A stretch of DNA of 64,000 bases from NCBI RefSeq assembly GCF_031455295.1, contig NZ_JAVDSL010000002.1, forward strand, positions 529,285 to 593,284, given 5' to 3'. Within the stretch, counting starts at the first letter, position 1, and the number at the start of each line of letters is the position of its first letter. Below are positions 1 to 11,077 of this stretch, piece by piece. The translations under genes and the position numbers were made by a program. The notes under the pieces are model-generated. The model did no database searches. It saw only the letters and a list, made by a program, of their open reading frames with translations, and was not told the DNA's origin. This DNA is from Leifsonia sp. 1010 (GTDB taxonomy: Bacteria; Actinomycetota; Actinomycetes; Actinomycetales; Microbacteriaceae).

Positions 1-2
1 CC

Positions 3-890
3 GTGACGGCGGCGGTCGCGCAGGGCTACTACGACCTCCTGTCGAGCGCGATCGCGAGCGTCGCGCTGCAGTTCGCGTTCCTGTTCGTCGTGAGCGTCAC
101 GGTTCTCGGCCTGTCGTGGGTGCTCGGCCTGCTCATGCGCACTTGGCGCAACGCACGGGTCGCCCGACGAGCCCGGGCGGAGGCCGAACTCGACCGCAAT
201 CGGGCGGTCGAGGACGTCGTGGTCGAGCAGGAGCGCACCCGCATCGCCCGGGATATGCACGACGTTGTCGCCCACTCGCTCGCGGTCGTCATCGCCCAGG
301 CGGACGGAGCGCGATACGCCCGGCGCACCGACCCCGACGCGGTGGATGAGGCGCTCGCGACCATCGCATCCACCGCCCGGTCGGCGCTCGGCGACGTGCG
401 CGTGCTGCTCGCCGAGCTGCGGCAGTCGCATCCCGCCGACTCCGCACGCGAACCGGGTGCGCACGACGGGCCGCAGCCGTCGCTGGCCGACCTCGATCAG
501 ACGGTCGAGCACATCCGCTCGGCCGGTCTGGCGGTCGAACTGGAACGGCAGGGGAGCGTCGCGGCTCTTGGCTCGGCGCAGCAGCTCGCCGCCTTCCGCA
601 TCGTGCAGGAGGCTCTGACCAACGCACTGCGCCACGGCGACACCAGCCGCCCCGCGAGCGTGGTGCTCGCGGAGGCGCCGGCCGAACGCGGACCAGGAAT
701 CGTCATCACCGTGAGGAACACCATGAGAGACACGACCCTCGAACCGACCACGACCGGCTCCGTGCCGCGCATCGGCCACGGGCTGCCCGGGATGCGCGAG
801 CGCGCGTCCCTCGCCGGCGGATATCTCACGGCAGGGCCGATGAGCGGGGAGTTCGTGGTCACCGCCTTCCTCCCGGGAGCGGTCGCGTGA
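3..890 (+). CDS. Sensor histidine kinase, NarL/DesK type (5' end probably outside window)
   Basis: Membrane histidine kinase of the HisKA_3/HATPase_c type that would phosphorylate the response regulator encoded next. One membrane segment is visible at about residues 20-45. The dimerisation box holds the phosphoacceptor in RIARDMHDVVAHSL (His86), and the ATP-binding N box reads FRIVQEALTNALRHG near residues 195-210. The GTG at position 3 is only the first start in the window. Kinases of this family usually carry four to six membrane segments before the HisKA_3 domain, so the gene very likely begins upstream. Its stop overlaps the start of the regulator gene by 4 bp (GTGA), so the two are translationally coupled. 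The signal is unknown. Confidence 0.88.
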   Translation: MTAAVAQGYYDLLSSAIASVALQFAFLFVVSVTVLGLSWVLGLLMRTWRNARVARRARAEAELDRNRAVEDVVVEQERTRIARDMHDVVAHSLAVVIAQADGARYARRTDPDAVDEALATIASTARSALGDVRVLLAELRQSHPADSAREPGAHDGPQPSLADLDQTVEHIRSAGLAVELERQGSVAALGSAQQLAAFRIVQEALTNALRHGDTSRPASVVLAEAPAERGPGIVITVRNTMRDTTLEPTTTGSVPRIGHGLPGMRERASLAGGYLTAGPMSGEFVVTAFLPGAVA

Positions 891-1579
891 GCGGCGCCAC
901 GGTCGAGGCGGTGCCCATCCGGGTGCTGCTCGTCGACGACCAGCCGCTGTTCCGCGCGGGCGTGCGGATGCTGCTCAGCTCGCAGGACGACCTGGAGTTC
1001 GCGGGGGAGGCCGGCAACGGGCAGGAGGGTGTGCGCCTGGCGGCGGAGACGCGTCCGGACGTCGTGCTGATGGATATCCGGATGCCCGTGATGGACGGCA
1101 TCGCGGCTACGAGCGCGATCATCGCGGATGCCGAGCGCGCTGGACGCACCGCGCCACGGATCGTGGTGCTGACGACATTCGATCTGGACGAGGCGGCCGC
1201 TCGCGCGATCCGCGGCGGCGCGAGCGGGTTCGTACTGAAGGATGCGGAGCCCGAGTTCCTGCTGGCCGCCATCCGCACAGTGCACGCGGGCAGTGCGGTC
1301 ATCGCGGCCGGGGCGACGCGCGAGCTGTTCGAGTACTTCTCGTCCGCGCAGCCGGTGCGGCCGGAGCCGCCGGAGTTCGCCTCCCTCACCTCCCGCGAGC
1401 GGGAGATCTTCGTGCTCGCCGCCCGTGGCCTGAGCAACGCGGAGATCGCGGGGTCGGAGTTCCTCAGCGAGGCGACCGTGAAGACGCACATCTCGCGCAT
1501 CCTCGCGAAGCTGGGGCTGCGCGACCGCGTGCAGATGGTCGTCTACGCGTTCGAGCACGGCCTGACCGCCGCCGAGTAG
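887..1579 (+). CDS. LuxR/NarL-family response regulator
   Basis: DNA-binding response regulator of 230 residues, the partner of the upstream kinase. The receiver domain spans about residues 10-130, with the acidic pocket LLVDDQP and phosphoacceptor Asp63 in VVLMDIRMPVMDG. The C-terminal LuxR helix-turn-helix (about 165-225) contains SLTSREREIFVLAARGLSNA and ATVKTHISRILAKLGLRDR. The start is GTG, in a 4-bp overlap with the kinase stop. A likely target is the ABC exporter that follows after the repeat-filled spacer, because kinase-regulator pairs of this type often control a neighbouring FtsX-type ABC transporter. That link is inference. Confidence 0.93.
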   Translation: MSGATVEAVPIRVLLVDDQPLFRAGVRMLLSSQDDLEFAGEAGNGQEGVRLAAETRPDVVLMDIRMPVMDGIAATSAIIADAERAGRTAPRIVVLTTFDLDEAAARAIRGGASGFVLKDAEPEFLLAAIRTVHAGSAVIAAGATRELFEYFSSAQPVRPEPPEFASLTSREREIFVLAARGLSNAEIAGSEFLSEATVKTHISRILAKLGLRDRVQMVVYAFEHGLTAAE

Positions 1580-1583
1580 CCGC

Positions 1584-1891
1584 GGCTTCCGTCGGTGAGA
1601 ACGCCGCGAATCTCTGACGGGCCGCGGTGGGGATGGAGTTTCAGGGCGGGTTCGCCCCGATCTCCGACGGAAGTCTCGGTCGGAGATGGCCGGGCTTCCG
1701 TCGGTAGAAGTGCCGCAAATCTCCGACGGGCCGCGGTGGGGATGGAGTTTCGGGCGGTACAGCCCGTATCTCCGACGGAAGGCCCCGGTCGGGGATGGGC
1801 GGGCTTGCGTCGGTAGGAGTGCCGCAAATGTCCGACGGACCGCGGTCAGGATGGAGTTTCAGGGCGGGTTCGCCCGGATCTCCGACGGAAG
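1584..1891. repeat. 109-bp tandem repeat, three copies, each with 10-bp inverted ends
   Basis: Three near-identical units at 1585-1673, 1694-1781 and 1803-1891 start exactly 109 bp apart. Each unit begins with CTTCCGTCGG (one G for C in copy 3) and ends with its complement CCGACGGAAG. Inside each lie a shared CCGCGGTGGGGATGGAGTTT block and a small GGGCGGG-TTCG-CCC type hairpin. The units are separated by about 20 bp related to GGTCGGAGATGG. Short reading frames cross the array on both strands but show no protein-like composition. A fourth, 108-bp copy lies at 48657-48764. The array fills most of the 435-bp gap between the response regulator and the ABC transporter. Confidence 0.92.
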
Positions 1892-2001
1892 CGGACGGCA
1901 AACCGGCAGCGCGGACACGCCGGCCGGTGCCATCCCGCGTCATCCTCAGGGAGGACACAGGATCGCCCCACCGCCCGATTCGGCCGCAGGGGCCGCCTTC
2001 C

Positions 2002-2007
2002 TAGCGT
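2002..2007 (+). promoter_or_regulatory. -10-like hexamer TAGCGT for the ABC exporter operon
   Basis: TAGCGT lies 7 nt before the ATG at 2015. There is no convincing Shine-Dalgarno sequence between them, which suggests a leaderless transcript. The same arrangement recurs before several other genes in this window. No clear -35 element is visible. Confidence 0.5.
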
Positions 2008-2014
2008 TGAGGGC

Positions 2015-2766
<752 letters not shown>

Positions 2767-2770
<4 letters not shown>

Positions 2771-4212
2771 GCCGCCCCTTCTCGGCCTTCCGAGCGAACG
2801 CGCGCGACCACCGCGCCGGCATCCTCGTCGCGGCCCTCAGCGCGGCCTTCGGCGTCGCCCTGGTCGGAGGGGTGGATGTGATGGCCGCGTTCATCGCCGG
2901 ATCATCGATGGGGGAGCGCGCCAGTGTCCAGCTCGCTCTCGGGATCGTCGCCGGCATCTTCTTCGTCGTCGCCGTCTACGTCGGCGCGATCGTCACGACC
3001 AACACTTTCGCCACCGTCATCGCGGGCCGCACGCGCACGATCGCGCTGCTGCGGCTGATCGGCTCCAGCGCACGGACGCAGCGTCGTTCCGTCGCCGGCG
3101 AGGGTCTGGCGGTCGGTCTGATCGGGGCCGCGGTCGGGGGAGCCGCTGCCGCGGCGCTCTCGCTCCTCGCCGTCCGGCTTCTGATGATGGCGGGCGTCCT
3201 CCCGGAGGCGCAGTATCCCGTCTTGAGCCTGCTGATGGTTCCGCCGGCGGTCATCGTCGTCCTCACCACCTGGCTCGCGTCCTGGGTGGGCAGCCGACGC
3301 GTGCTCACGGTGACGCCGGTGCAGGCGCTGGGCGCTGCGCAGGAGCGCCCCGCCGCCGCGGTGCGTAGCCGCGGTCGGCTGGCGGTATCGCTCGTCCTGA
3401 TCCTGTCGGGCGCGGCGCTGCTGGTCTTCGGGCTCCTCCTCGGCACCGGCGTGTTCGTGCGCGTCAGCGCGACTCTCGCCCAGCTGTCGTCCTACGGCGT
3501 GCTCGTCGCGCTGCCGGGCGGGATCCTCTCGTTCACCGGGATCGTGCTGGCCGCGCCGTTCTTCCTCCCCTCCGTGCTGCGGGCGGTCGGCCTGCTGTTC
3601 GGCCGGGGAGCCGCGGGCCGTCTGGCCGCGGCCAATGCCGTGCGCAACCCGGAGCGCAGCTCCCGCACCGCGATCGGCCTGGTCATCGGGGTCACGCTGA
3701 TCACGATGTTCGTGGTGGCGGCATCCACCTGGCAGGCGCTGATCCGGGATGCCGAGGCGCGCGAGCCGGGAATGTACGAAGGCAGCGACGGCATCATCGG
3801 GGTCACGATGGCGGTGTTCACGGTGCTCGTCGGGTTCTCGGCGATGATCGCGGCATGCGGTGTCGTCAACACGCTGTCGCTCAGCGTGCTGCAGCGGAGC
3901 CGCGAGCTCGGACTCCTGCGCGCGCTCGGCTTCACGGCCGGGCAGGTGCGGAGGATGGTCCTCGCCGAGAGCGCTCAGCTGACCGTCGCCTCTGTGCTGA
4001 CTGGGCTTGCGCTGGGGACGCTCTACGGCTGGATCGGCGCGCAGTCGCTGCTCGGGATGATCCCCGGCGGAGGCGTCCTCGCCCCCGTCCTTCCCTGGCC
4101 GTTCCTGGGCGCGATCGTCCTGGGCGCCGCCGTTCTCGCCGTCGTCGCCGCCCTCGCGCCGACCCGCAGGGCCACGCGTGTCTCGCCCGTTGCGGCCCTC
4201 GCCGTGGAGTGA
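2767..4212 (+). CDS. FtsX-like ABC transporter permease
   Basis: Membrane permease of 481 residues, partner of the preceding ATPase. It carries two FtsX domains. The first runs from an N-terminal membrane segment at about residues 18-40 to a helix cluster near 60-180. The second, in the C-terminal third, contains QRSRELGLLRALGFTAGQVRRM, the coupling region typical of this family. About eight to ten hydrophobic segments are visible, and no large extracytoplasmic domain is obvious. The start is GTG at 2767, overlapping the ATPase stop by 4 bp. Related pairs in Actinobacteria are often linked to antimicrobial peptide resistance or cell-envelope stress. The substrate cannot be read from the sequence. 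Confidence 0.9.
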
Positions 4213-4329
4213 CGGACTCTGGATGTTGGCTGAACTCTCACGGAGCTTCAGCTATCGATGAACTGAGGCCGGAATAATGAGGCGTCCGCCCCGTCCCGTC
4301 CACCGGGTCGCCCGCGAGAGGATCCATCC

Positions 4330-5631
4330 CTGAACTGGCTGAACACGCTGAGGATCGACAAGCCGCCGTTCCTCATCACGCTGGATGTCGTGGCCGCGAT
4401 CCTCGCGCTCTACCTGCTCGTGCGTCCCACCTGGCGCCGGACCCTCGCCGGCCTGATCGCCGCCCTCGCCGGCGGTCTGGTCGGCTGGTTCGTGGTCTGG
4501 CTGGTGACCGACGTCTTCGACGTGTTCGGCGTCGCCCTGACCCCGGTGACCACCCTCTGGACGGCCCTCGGCTTCGGCGGTGTCAGCCTGGCGGTGGCGA
4601 ACCTGTTCCGCTCCCGCTGGTGGCGGAAGGTCGTGGCGATCGTGAGCATCCCGGTGTTCCTGGCGGCGGCGTTCTGCGGCATCAACGCCGACTTCGGCGC
4701 CTACCGCAACCTGAACGACGTGCTCGGCGTGGTGCCCTACGGGGCGCTCCAGCTGCACTCCGAGCGCGGGGAGGTCGTGGCCGGCACCGACTGGAAGGCG
4801 ACGACGACGCCGGTGGTCGCGGCGGAGCTCCCGGCGAAGGGCGAGGTCGGCACCGTCCGCATCCCGGCCACGCAGTCCCGGTTCCCGGCGCGCGAGGCTG
4901 TCGTCTACCTCCCGCCGGTCGCGCTGACGGCGAATCCTCCCGCGCTTCCGGTGATGTACGCGCTCTCGGGTCAGCCGGGGGCGCCGGCCGACATGTTCAC
5001 CGCCGGGGGAGTCGCCACGGCGATGGATGCGTTCGCTGCTCAGCACGACGGCTACGCTCCCATCGTGGTCGCCGCCGACCAGCTGGGCGGCCCCGGGCGC
5101 AACCCGATGTGCGTCGATTCCCGCGATTACGGCGACTCGGCGACGTATCTGTTGACGGATGTGCGGAATTGGGTGCGTTCTCACCTGCGAGTGAGCAGCG
5201 ACCCGGCAGGATGGAGCGTGTTCGGCTACTCGCAGGGGGCGACCTGCGCTGTGCAGTTCGCGAGCGGGCGGCCGGACCTGTTCGGCTCCGCGCTCGCGTC
5301 GTCGAGCGAACTCGGGCCGACGTTGGGGGATGAGGAGCTGACCATCAGCACGGGATTCGGCGGGTCCAAGCAGGCCTACGACAAGGCGCAGCCGGCCGCG
5401 ATGATGAAGGCGAACGCGCCGTACCGCGACTCGGTGATGGTGTTCGGGGCCGGCGCCGACGACGCGAAGTACTCCGGTTTCGCCCGCACGCTGTTCGCCG
5501 ACGCCGAGCGTGCCGGCATCCACGCAGAGCTGCTCAGCTCGCCCGGCACCGCGCACGACTGGAAGACCGTGCGCTACGTGCTCGCGCACGGCTTCCCGAC
5601 GATCGCGCGGCAGTTGGGGCTCGGGTCGTGA
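4330..5631 (+). CDS. Membrane-anchored alpha/beta hydrolase (esterase), possible aminoacyl-PG hydrolase; probable CTG start
   Basis: Putative serine esterase of about 433 residues with three or four N-terminal membrane segments and an outer alpha/beta hydrolase domain of the D-esterase/mycolyltransferase-like fold. The nucleophile elbow is GYSQG (Ser about 301), and a catalytic His lies in GTAHDWK. In-frame sequence before the GTG at 4390 continues as LNWLNTLRIDKPPFLITLDV with no ATG, GTG or TTG back to the stop at 4264. A CTG at 4330 preceded by GAGAGG at 7 nt spacing is therefore the better start. The stop overlaps the MprF-like gene by 4 bp. In Corynebacterium an esterase next to the aminoacyl-PG synthase removes the amino acid from the lipid. 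The same role here is inferred from context. Confidence 0.78.
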   Translation: MNWLNTLRIDKPPFLITLDVVAAILALYLLVRPTWRRTLAGLIAALAGGLVGWFVVWLVTDVFDVFGVALTPVTTLWTALGFGGVSLAVANLFRSRWWRKVVAIVSIPVFLAAAFCGINADFGAYRNLNDVLGVVPYGALQLHSERGEVVAGTDWKATTTPVVAAELPAKGEVGTVRIPATQSRFPAREAVVYLPPVALTANPPALPVMYALSGQPGAPADMFTAGGVATAMDAFAAQHDGYAPIVVAADQLGGPGRNPMCVDSRDYGDSATYLLTDVRNWVRSHLRVSSDPAGWSVFGYSQGATCAVQFASGRPDLFGSALASSSELGPTLGDEELTISTGFGGSKQAYDKAQPAAMMKANAPYRDSVMVFGAGADDAKYSGFARTLFADAERAGIHAELLSSPGTAHDWKTVRYVLAHGFPTIARQLGLGS

Positions 5632-8114
5632 AACCGGCCGCTCTCGCGCAGCGGACCGGGCGGCTCATCGCGAGCCACCCGTTCACGACCGGGGTGACGC
5701 TGCTCATCCTGGTGCTCGCGCTCATCACCGGGCCGATCCGCGGGCCGCACCGGCCGCTCCGCGGATGGCTGGGCGCGGGCGCCGTCCAGCTGCTGGACGG
5801 GCACTGGTGGTCGCCGTTCACGGCCGTGCTCTTCACCGACGATCTGCTCGAACTGATCGTCGTGCTGGTCCTCACCGTCGTGCTGGTGGGCGCCTCCGAA
5901 CGCCTGATGGGCACCTGGCGCACCGCGCTGGCGTTCTTCGGCACGGCCGTCGTCGGCATCGTCGTGGGCGCTGTCATCCAGGTGGCGGCGAACGACATCG
6001 GCGAGCTCTGGGCGCGGAATGTCCACGGGCTGCTCGTGCTCGACGCGTTCACCGCGATCGGCGGCACGATCATGACGGCGAGCGCCTTCGCCGGAACGCT
6101 CTGGCGGCGCCGCATCCGCGTGATCACGCTGCTCGTCGCGATCATGTACCTGCTGTACTCGGGCCTGCCGTCCGACTTCTACCGGCTGCTCGCCGTGCTG
6201 ACCGGACTGGCACTCGGTCCGCTGCTGCGGCAGGCGAAGGTGTCGGGCGGATGGCTGCGCAGCTCGCACCACGAGGTCCGGGTGCTGCTCGCCTCGGCGC
6301 TGACCATCACCGCCGTCGGCCCGGTCATCGGACTCCTCGGCTCGACGCGGTACGGCCTGCTCTCGCCGGTCGGCCTGCTGTTCAGCAACGAGGCGCCGAG
6401 CGCGACCTCGGTCATCCAGCGCTGCCAGGCGTTCGCCGTGACGCGCGACTGCTTCCGCGAGCTGACGCTGGAGCGGATCAACGGCCTCGGCCCGGTGCTC
6501 CTCTCGGTGCTCCCGCTGCTCCTGCTCCTCGTCGCTGCCTACGGGCTCCTGCGGGGGCGACGGTTCGCGGTGTGGCTGGCTGTGGCCGTGAACGGGCTGC
6601 TGGCGCTGCTCTCGGCGCTGTACTACGGCATCCTTCCGATCGCATCCGCCCGGCCGTCGGTCTCTCCGCGGTACTGGGAGGTCACCTTCATCCTCGCGCT
6701 GTCGACGCTCGTGCCGCTGGCGATGGCCATCCTGCTCGTCGTGTTCCGGCGTCACTTCACCGTCATGCCGTCGGCCAAGGCGGTGCGGAGGTACGTCTAC
6801 CTGGTGCTCGGGACCGGGGTCGGACTCGTGGCGGTCTACGTGCTCGTCGGCTGGTTGCAGCGCGACACCGGCTTCACGCGCCCCATCGACGTCGGCGACC
6901 TGTTCGCGGATGTGCTCGAGCGGTTCGTGCCGGTCAGCTTCCTGCGGCGTGAGCCCCTGCAGTACCTGCCGACAACGCCGCTTGCGACGATCGTTTACCA
7001 CAACATCGGAACGGTGTTCTGGCTCGTCGCGATCATCGGCGCGATCCCGCCGATGCTGGGCCGCGGGCTGCGGCGCCGCGGGAACACGGAGGATGCGCAC
7101 GTGCGCGAGCTGCTGCACCGCGGCGGCGGCGACGCGATCTCCTTCATGGCGACCTGGCCGGGCAACTCGTACTGGTTCGACCCGATCGGCGGCGGCGCGA
7201 TCGCCTACCGCGTGGAGGGGCGCGTCGCGCTGACGACCGGCGGACCGTTCGGGGCGCTCGGTCCGCACGACGGAGCCATCCAGGGGTTCGCCCGGTTCTG
7301 CGACGACAACGGCTGGATCCCGGTGTTCTACAGCGTGGAGGCGCGGTACACGTCGCTGTTCGAGCGTCTCGGCTGGTCGACCATGACCGTGGCGGAGGAG
7401 ACCGTCATCCGTCCGCAGCTGTGGGCGACGACGGGCAAGAAGTGGCAGGACGTCCGCTCGTCGATCAACCGAGCGCAGCGCGCCGGCATCCGCTCGGAGT
7501 GGACGACGTATGCCGCCCTCCCGCTCACCTCGGCAGTGCAGTTGTCCGACATCTCGGAGCAGTGGGTCGCCGAGAAGGACCTCCCGGAGATGGGCTTCAC
7601 CCTCGGCGGCCTCGACGAGCTCCGCGACCCCGAAGTGCGCCTGATGCTGGCGGTGGACGAGGACGGTCGGATCGAGGCCGTCACCAGCTGGCTGCCGACC
7701 TACCGCGCCGGGATCGTCGTCGGCTGGACGCTCGACTTCATGCGGCGGCGCCCCGACAGCATCAACGGCGTCATGGAGTTCCTCATCGCCGAGGCCGCGA
7801 CCCGGATGAAGGACGACGGCATCGAGTTCATGTCGCTCTCCGCCGCGCCGCTCGCCCACACGGCGGCGGCCCAGGAGGGCGGCAAGGACACTATGGACCG
7901 CCTGCTCGGCTACCTCAGCTCGTCGCTCGAGCCGGTGTACGGATTCCGCTCGCTGCTCAAGTTCAAGCAGAAGTTCCAGCCGGAGCTGCACCCGCTGATC
8001 ATGGCCTACCCGGACCCCGTCGCCCTGCCCGCGATCGGCATCGCGCTGGTCCGCGCGTACCTGCCTGGGCTGTCCATGCGGCAGGCGGCGACGTTCGTGC
8101 GGGGGCGCGGCTGA
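5628..8114 (+). CDS. MprF-like membrane protein with C-terminal DUF2156 aminoacyl-phosphatidylglycerol synthase domain
   Basis: Protein of 828 residues. The first ~480 residues are a multi-helix membrane region. It begins with a rhomboid-like stretch (GHWWSPFTAVLF near residue 58) and lacks an obvious rhomboid GxSG serine. From about residue 480 on is a soluble DUF2156 domain (for example LHRGGGDAISFMATWPGNSY and WQDVRSSINRAQRAG), the GNAT-like fold that moves an amino acid from aminoacyl-tRNA to phosphatidylglycerol. Family knowledge points to lysyl- or alanyl-PG, which lowers membrane charge and protects against cationic peptides. The start is GTG in a 4-bp overlap with the esterase gene. 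Whether it also flips the lipid is not visible. Confidence 0.85.
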   Translation: MKPAALAQRTGRLIASHPFTTGVTLLILVLALITGPIRGPHRPLRGWLGAGAVQLLDGHWWSPFTAVLFTDDLLELIVVLVLTVVLVGASERLMGTWRTALAFFGTAVVGIVVGAVIQVAANDIGELWARNVHGLLVLDAFTAIGGTIMTASAFAGTLWRRRIRVITLLVAIMYLLYSGLPSDFYRLLAVLTGLALGPLLRQAKVSGGWLRSSHHEVRVLLASALTITAVGPVIGLLGSTRYGLLSPVGLLFSNEAPSATSVIQRCQAFAVTRDCFRELTLERINGLGPVLLSVLPLLLLLVAAYGLLRGRRFAVWLAVAVNGLLALLSALYYGILPIASARPSVSPRYWEVTFILALSTLVPLAMAILLVVFRRHFTVMPSAKAVRRYVYLVLGTGVGLVAVYVLVGWLQRDTGFTRPIDVGDLFADVLERFVPVSFLRREPLQYLPTTPLATIVYHNIGTVFWLVAIIGAIPPMLGRGLRRRGNTEDAHVRELLHRGGGDAISFMATWPGNSYWFDPIGGGAIAYRVEGRVALTTGGPFGALGPHDGAIQGFARFCDDNGWIPVFYSVEARYTSLFERLGWSTMTVAEETVIRPQLWATTGKKWQDVRSSINRAQRAGIRSEWTTYAALPLTSAVQLSDISEQWVAEKDLPEMGFTLGGLDELRDPEVRLMLAVDEDGRIEAVTSWLPTYRAGIVVGWTLDFMRRRPDSINGVMEFLIAEAATRMKDDGIEFMSLSAAPLAHTAAAQEGGKDTMDRLLGYLSSSLEPVYGFRSLLKFKQKFQPELHPLIMAYPDPVALPAIGIALVRAYLPGLSMRQAATFVRGRG

Positions 8115-8125
8115 CGCCGAGGTGG

Positions 8126-8131
8126 TACTCT
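8126..8131 (+). promoter_or_regulatory. -10-like hexamer TACTCT for the leuA leader
   Basis: TACTCT lies 7 nt before the GTG of the leucine leader peptide, the same spacing as other leaderless promoters in this window. Transcription would start at or just before the leader peptide start codon. Confidence 0.5.
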
Positions 8132-8138
8132 CGGTGCT

Positions 8139-8164
8139 GTGTACGGTCTGCTCCTCCTTAGCTG

Positions 8165-8180
<16 letters not shown>
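8139..8180 (+). CDS. Leucine leader peptide of leuA (13 aa)
   Basis: The short frame GTG-TAC-GGT-CTG-CTC-CTC-CTT-AGC encodes (V/M)YGLLLLSCRDES and a TAG stop. Four successive leucine codons followed by a stop that lies inside the first arm of an 11-bp hairpin is the classic design of a ribosome-mediated attenuator. Leucine shortage would stall the ribosome on the leucine run and alter the downstream fold. leuA leader peptides of this kind have been proposed for many Actinobacteria. It sits about 70 nt upstream of leuA and apparently begins at the transcript's 5' end, so it would be translated leaderless. Confidence 0.85.
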
Positions 8181-10025
<1,845 letters not shown>

Positions 10026-10039
10026 CGTAGCGCGCGTGC

Positions 10040-10072
10040 GGAGCCCGACATTCGTGCCGAATGTCGGGCTCC
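10040..10072. terminator. Perfect 15-bp hairpin after leuA
   Basis: Two 15-nt arms (10040-10054 and 10058-10072) pair perfectly around the loop TGC. Their core is the nested palindrome ATTCG-TGC-CGAAT. The position 15 nt after the leuA stop suggests termination, although no T-run follows. It belongs to the same motif family as the palindromes at 10178-10230 and 31360-31412. Confidence 0.75.
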
Positions 10073-10089
10073 GTTGCGTGCGGGGTGGG

Positions 10090-10230
10090 CGAGATTTGCG
10101 CCAAATCTCGTGAAAGCGCCCGCCATTCCCGCGATTTGCGCAAAATCTCGGCTCCGCTGGGTCTCGGGGGCGGCGTGATTCGTGCCGAATGTGCGGTATC
10201 GCCGCGGCATTCCGCACATTCGGCACGAAT
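10090..10230. repeat. Cluster of nested palindromes between convergent leuA and TRIC genes
   Basis: Three palindromes lie in a row. CGAGATTTG-CGC-CAAATCTCG at 10090-10110 is perfect. A weaker GATTTGCGCAAAATC copy lies at about 10132-10147. A perfect 19-bp inverted repeat has arms at 10178-10196 and 10212-10230, and each arm contains the smaller palindrome ATTCG-TGC-CGAAT (or its complement). The genes on either side converge, so the cluster may end transcription in both directions. Related elements occur at 28994-29040, 31360-31412 and 58472-58534. Confidence 0.85.
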
Positions 10231-10240
10231 GTGCGCGGGG

Positions 10241-11002
10241 TTACTCGGGCTTGTCGATGCGGTAGCGGGGGATCGCGCCGGTGTCGGTGCGCTCGGCGGT
10301 GCGGGCGGCGCTGGGCGCGCGTGTGAAGCGCGGCCACCGCGGACGGGGGATGCGGCCCAGCTCCCGCTGCTCCGGCAGGCTCCACCCGAACCGCACGGCG
10401 AGAAGCCGGATGACGAGGGTCACCACCACGCAGACAACCGCCGCGACCGTCAAAGGCACCCCGAAGTCGAGCATGACGACGAGGACGATCGTTCCGGCGC
10501 CGGCCGCGACCGCGTAGAGCGAGCCGACATGCATGAGCGCGATCGGCAGGTTCAGCAGCACGTCGCGCAGGATCGATCCGCCGACCGCGGCGACCACCCC
10601 GACGAACACCGCGGGAACCTCGGGCAGCCCGAGCGCGAGCGCCTTGCTCGCCCCGATCGCACCGAACAGTCCGATTGTCAGCGCGTCGAGGAAGGTGATG
10701 ACCGGGTCGAGACGGCGGAACAGCCGGATCAGCAGCATCCCGAGCAGTGCGGCGACGACGGTGATCGGCAGGTACCAGTTCGACTGCAGGGCGACCGGCG
10801 TGACGTTGAGCAGGAGGTCGCGGAGGAGTCCGCCGCCGACACCCGTTGCGACGCCGATGATCGCGACGCCGAGCAGGTCGAGCCGCCGGTCGCGGAAGCC
10901 GGACGCGAACATGGCGCCCTGGAGGCTGCCGACGCCGACAGCGATGAGGTCGCCCCACAGCGGGATCGACAGGGCGCCGATGTCGACGGGGGTCGTGCTC
11001 AC
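10241..11002 (-). CDS. Trimeric intracellular cation (TRIC) channel family protein, UPF0126
   Basis: Inner-membrane protein of 253 residues with seven hydrophobic segments and two copies of the UPF0126/TRIC repeat. The repeats are marked by [15 protein letters not shown] (about residue 55) and [18 protein letters not shown] (about residue 142), the glycine-rich kinks that line the pore. Prokaryotic TRIC proteins conduct monovalent cations, probably K+. The C-terminal ~45 residues are a basic cytoplasmic tail. The start is GTG, and the gene runs opposite to recO with a 75-bp shared upstream region. It converges with leuA over the palindrome cluster. Confidence 0.88.
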   Translation of the reverse strand: MSTTPVDIGALSIPLWGDLIAVGVGSLQGAMFASGFRDRRLDLLGVAIIGVATGVGGGLLRDLLLNVTPVALQSNWYLPITVVAALLGMLLIRLFRRLDPVITFLDALTIGLFGAIGASKALALGLPEVPAVFVGVVAAVGGSILRDVLLNLPIALMHVGSLYAVAAGAGTIVLVVMLDFGVPLTVAAVVCVVVTLVIRLLAVRFGWSLPEQRELGRIPRPRWPRFTRAPSAARTAERTDTGAIPRYRIDKPE

Positions 11003-11077
11003 CCACCATGTGTATCACGCGCGCCCCGCCGCATCCCGCATCCGCCGCACTGTCAGCCGGGCGCGCGATACTGGAGT

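Noticed and set aside
1584..1891. Repeat array as a CRISPR
   Set aside because: Units are about 88 bp with ~20-bp spacers that resemble each other, there are only three, and no cas genes are present.
5574..7991. An 805-codon minus-strand frame opposite the MprF-like gene
   Set aside because: Composition is Arg/Glu/His-rich and domain-free; the + strand frame has membrane helices and a DUF2156 domain.
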